Source of the DNA: Sulfurovum sp.
GTDB taxonomy: Bacteria > Campylobacterota > Campylobacteria > Campylobacterales > Sulfurovaceae
NCBI GenBank assembly: GCA_027012955.1
Contig: JALUYL010000066.1
Location: 1-43,103 of the forward strand
Length of the DNA stretch: 43,103 nt
Direction of reading: 5' to 3'
Under the pieces are notes generated by a model, which worked only from the letters and a program-made list of their open reading frames with translations, had not been told where the DNA came from and searched no databases. Both the position numbers and the translations under genes were made by a program. Positions 42,329 through 43,103 of this stretch are shown in pieces (the stretch's first letter is position 1; the number at the start of each line of letters is the position of its first letter).

Positions 42329-43103
42329 CTATGACAATACCTCATTAATAGGATTTGTCTTTTTATTGTCTTTGTCAAAAATATAGGCATACATCGGGAT
42401 ATACACCAATGTCAACAACGTTCCTACCAATAATCCACCAATAGCCACATCTGCCAATGGTGAAAGACGTTCAAGTCCTACTGCTTGCTCTAATGCAATA
42501 GGAATCATCCCTGCGATGGTACCAAAGGCAGTCATCATCACCGGACGGAAACGTACACGTACTGCCTCTTGAGCACTTTGGAAAGGTGTTTCGCCTTTAC
42601 CTCTGTAGTCTTGATAGAAATCTATCAACAAGACGGCATTTTTGATAATGATACCAAAAAGTAGCAAAATTCCTAACAGACTTGGCATACAGCTAGGCTT
42701 GTCAAAGAGTAACATACCCCATGCAGCCCCTATAAGCGAAAGTGGCAATACCATAATCATAATAAATGCCATTCTGACTGATTTGTAAATCGCAATCAGT
42801 GTCATGATAAGCACAATCACCCCCAACCCTATGGCTTTTGCCATACGTTTGAAACTGTCGTTTATCTGAGCAATGTCACCTGTCTGGTCTATCTGTATAT
42901 CTGTCACATTTGCATCTTTTAATGCTGCTACGGTATCGTCTGTCAAGTGTGTCACAGGACGTTTTGCACGGTATCCGTTCACATCAACACTATAGAGCAT
43001 CTTGTCACGCTCTATTTTGGCAAAGGTGAGGTGCCGTTTGAGTGTAGCCACTTGACTTAGCGGTATCTCACCTTGTGGGGTAGAGATAGGCAAGAGTCTT
43101 AAC
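42329..43103 (-). CDS. RND-family efflux transporter, partial (C-terminal part)
   Basis: The frame runs through the window edge, so the listed TTG start at 43093 is not a true start. The visible part (about 258 residues) has PISTPQGEIPLSQVATLKR from the periplasmic region, then the six-helix end of an RND pump: LGVIVLIMTLIAIYKSVRMAFIMIMVLPLSLIGAAWGM, IIIKNAVLLIDFY, FRPVMMTAFGTIAGMIPIALE, and VGTLLTLVYIPMYAYIFD. RND pumps use the proton gradient to expel drugs, metals or lipids with an adaptor and TolC. The substrate class cannot be read here; a heavy-metal type (CusA-like) or a hydrophobe type both remain possible. Confidence 0.9.
   Translation of the reverse strand, partial: LRLLPISTPQGEIPLSQVATLKRHLTFAKIERDKMLYSVDVNGYRAKRPVTHLTDDTVAALKDANVTDIQIDQTGDIAQINDSFKRMAKAIGLGVIVLIMTLIAIYKSVRMAFIMIMVLPLSLIGAAWGMLLFDKPSCMPSLLGILLLFGIIIKNAVLLIDFYQDYRGKGETPFQSAQEAVRVRFRPVMMTAFGTIAGMIPIALEQAVGLERLSPLADVAIGGLLVGTLLTLVYIPMYAYIFDKDNKKTNPINEVLS

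Noticed and set aside
43091-43093. TTG start of the RND gene as given in the track
   Set aside because: The frame stays open to the window edge and the protein is clearly only the C-terminal part of a much larger pump.
1-43103. CRISPR arrays, tRNA, rRNA, integrase or transposase genes
   Set aside because: No regularly spaced direct repeats, no tRNA or rRNA stretches and no recombinase or transposase motifs were found on reading.

Overview
The window looks like a chromosomal segment of a Campylobacterota (epsilonproteobacterial) bacterium, most likely a Sulfurovum/Sulfurimonas-type sulfur or hydrogen oxidiser. The DNA is AT-rich. The block aroQ-pepQ-folK-flhF resembles the Campylobacter jejuni order aroQ-folK-flhF. 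The desulforubrerythrin has the three-domain layout known from C. jejuni. Sulfur genes (TauE/SafE exporter, two rhodaneses) and periplasmic thiol-redox genes are frequent. This assignment is inference from gene content; there is no rRNA or tRNA here to test it.

Layout. (1) 1-8600, all minus strand: a VWA/DUF2201 protein, a MotA/ExbB-like plus OmpA/MotB-like ion-motor pair with a third gene cut by the window edge, then mnmA, a possible SpoA-like protein, flhF, folk, an M24 peptidase and aroQ. A 270-bp element with 33-bp terminal inverted repeats lies between the peptidase and aroQ. (2) 8860-13640, plus strand: small proteins, an APC permease, a universal stress protein, and a Pit phosphate transporter whose DUF47 partner is frameshifted in a C6 tract. 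(3) 13640-21800: two ClC-type proteins flanking a SCO protein, then an MtfA-like peptidase, an EI24 membrane protein, a second APC permease and an HdeD-like protein. (4) 21900-26200: a MacAB-TolC-like operon (TolC, HlyD adaptor, FtsX-type permease, ATPase). (5) 26260-31720: a pore-loop channel with small partner genes, TauE/SafE, two rhodaneses, desulforubrerythrin, a VIT1/CCC1 transporter and a Tat-exported protein of unknown function. (6) 31900-36830: a run of metal and thiol-redox genes (CDF exporter broken by an in-frame TGA, two periplasmic thioredoxins, CcdA, an exported FmdE-domain protein, two CXXC mini-thioredoxins, an ArsP-type permease). (7) 36980-40800: an orphan ribbon-helix-helix antitoxin and a restriction-modification operon with two m5C methyltransferases around one DUF3883-type nuclease. 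(8) 41157-end: DUF4395 protein, AhpD-like protein and the C-terminal part of an RND efflux pump.

How the genes work together. Region 6 reads as one pathway: CcdA would carry electrons across the inner membrane to the two periplasmic thioredoxins and perhaps the FmdE-domain protein, while the cytoplasmic CXXC proteins would serve the ArsP-like permease; a perfect 9-6-9 inverted repeat upstream looks like a metalloregulator operator. This cluster is the best candidate here for an incompletely described system. Other points of interest are the inverted-repeat element, the two-methyltransferase R-M operon, the ZorAB-like motor pair, the orphan FlhF, and two genes interrupted by single-base lesions (DUF47 and CDF), which may be real decay or sequence errors.

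No CRISPR array, rRNA, tRNA, transposase or integrase was seen.
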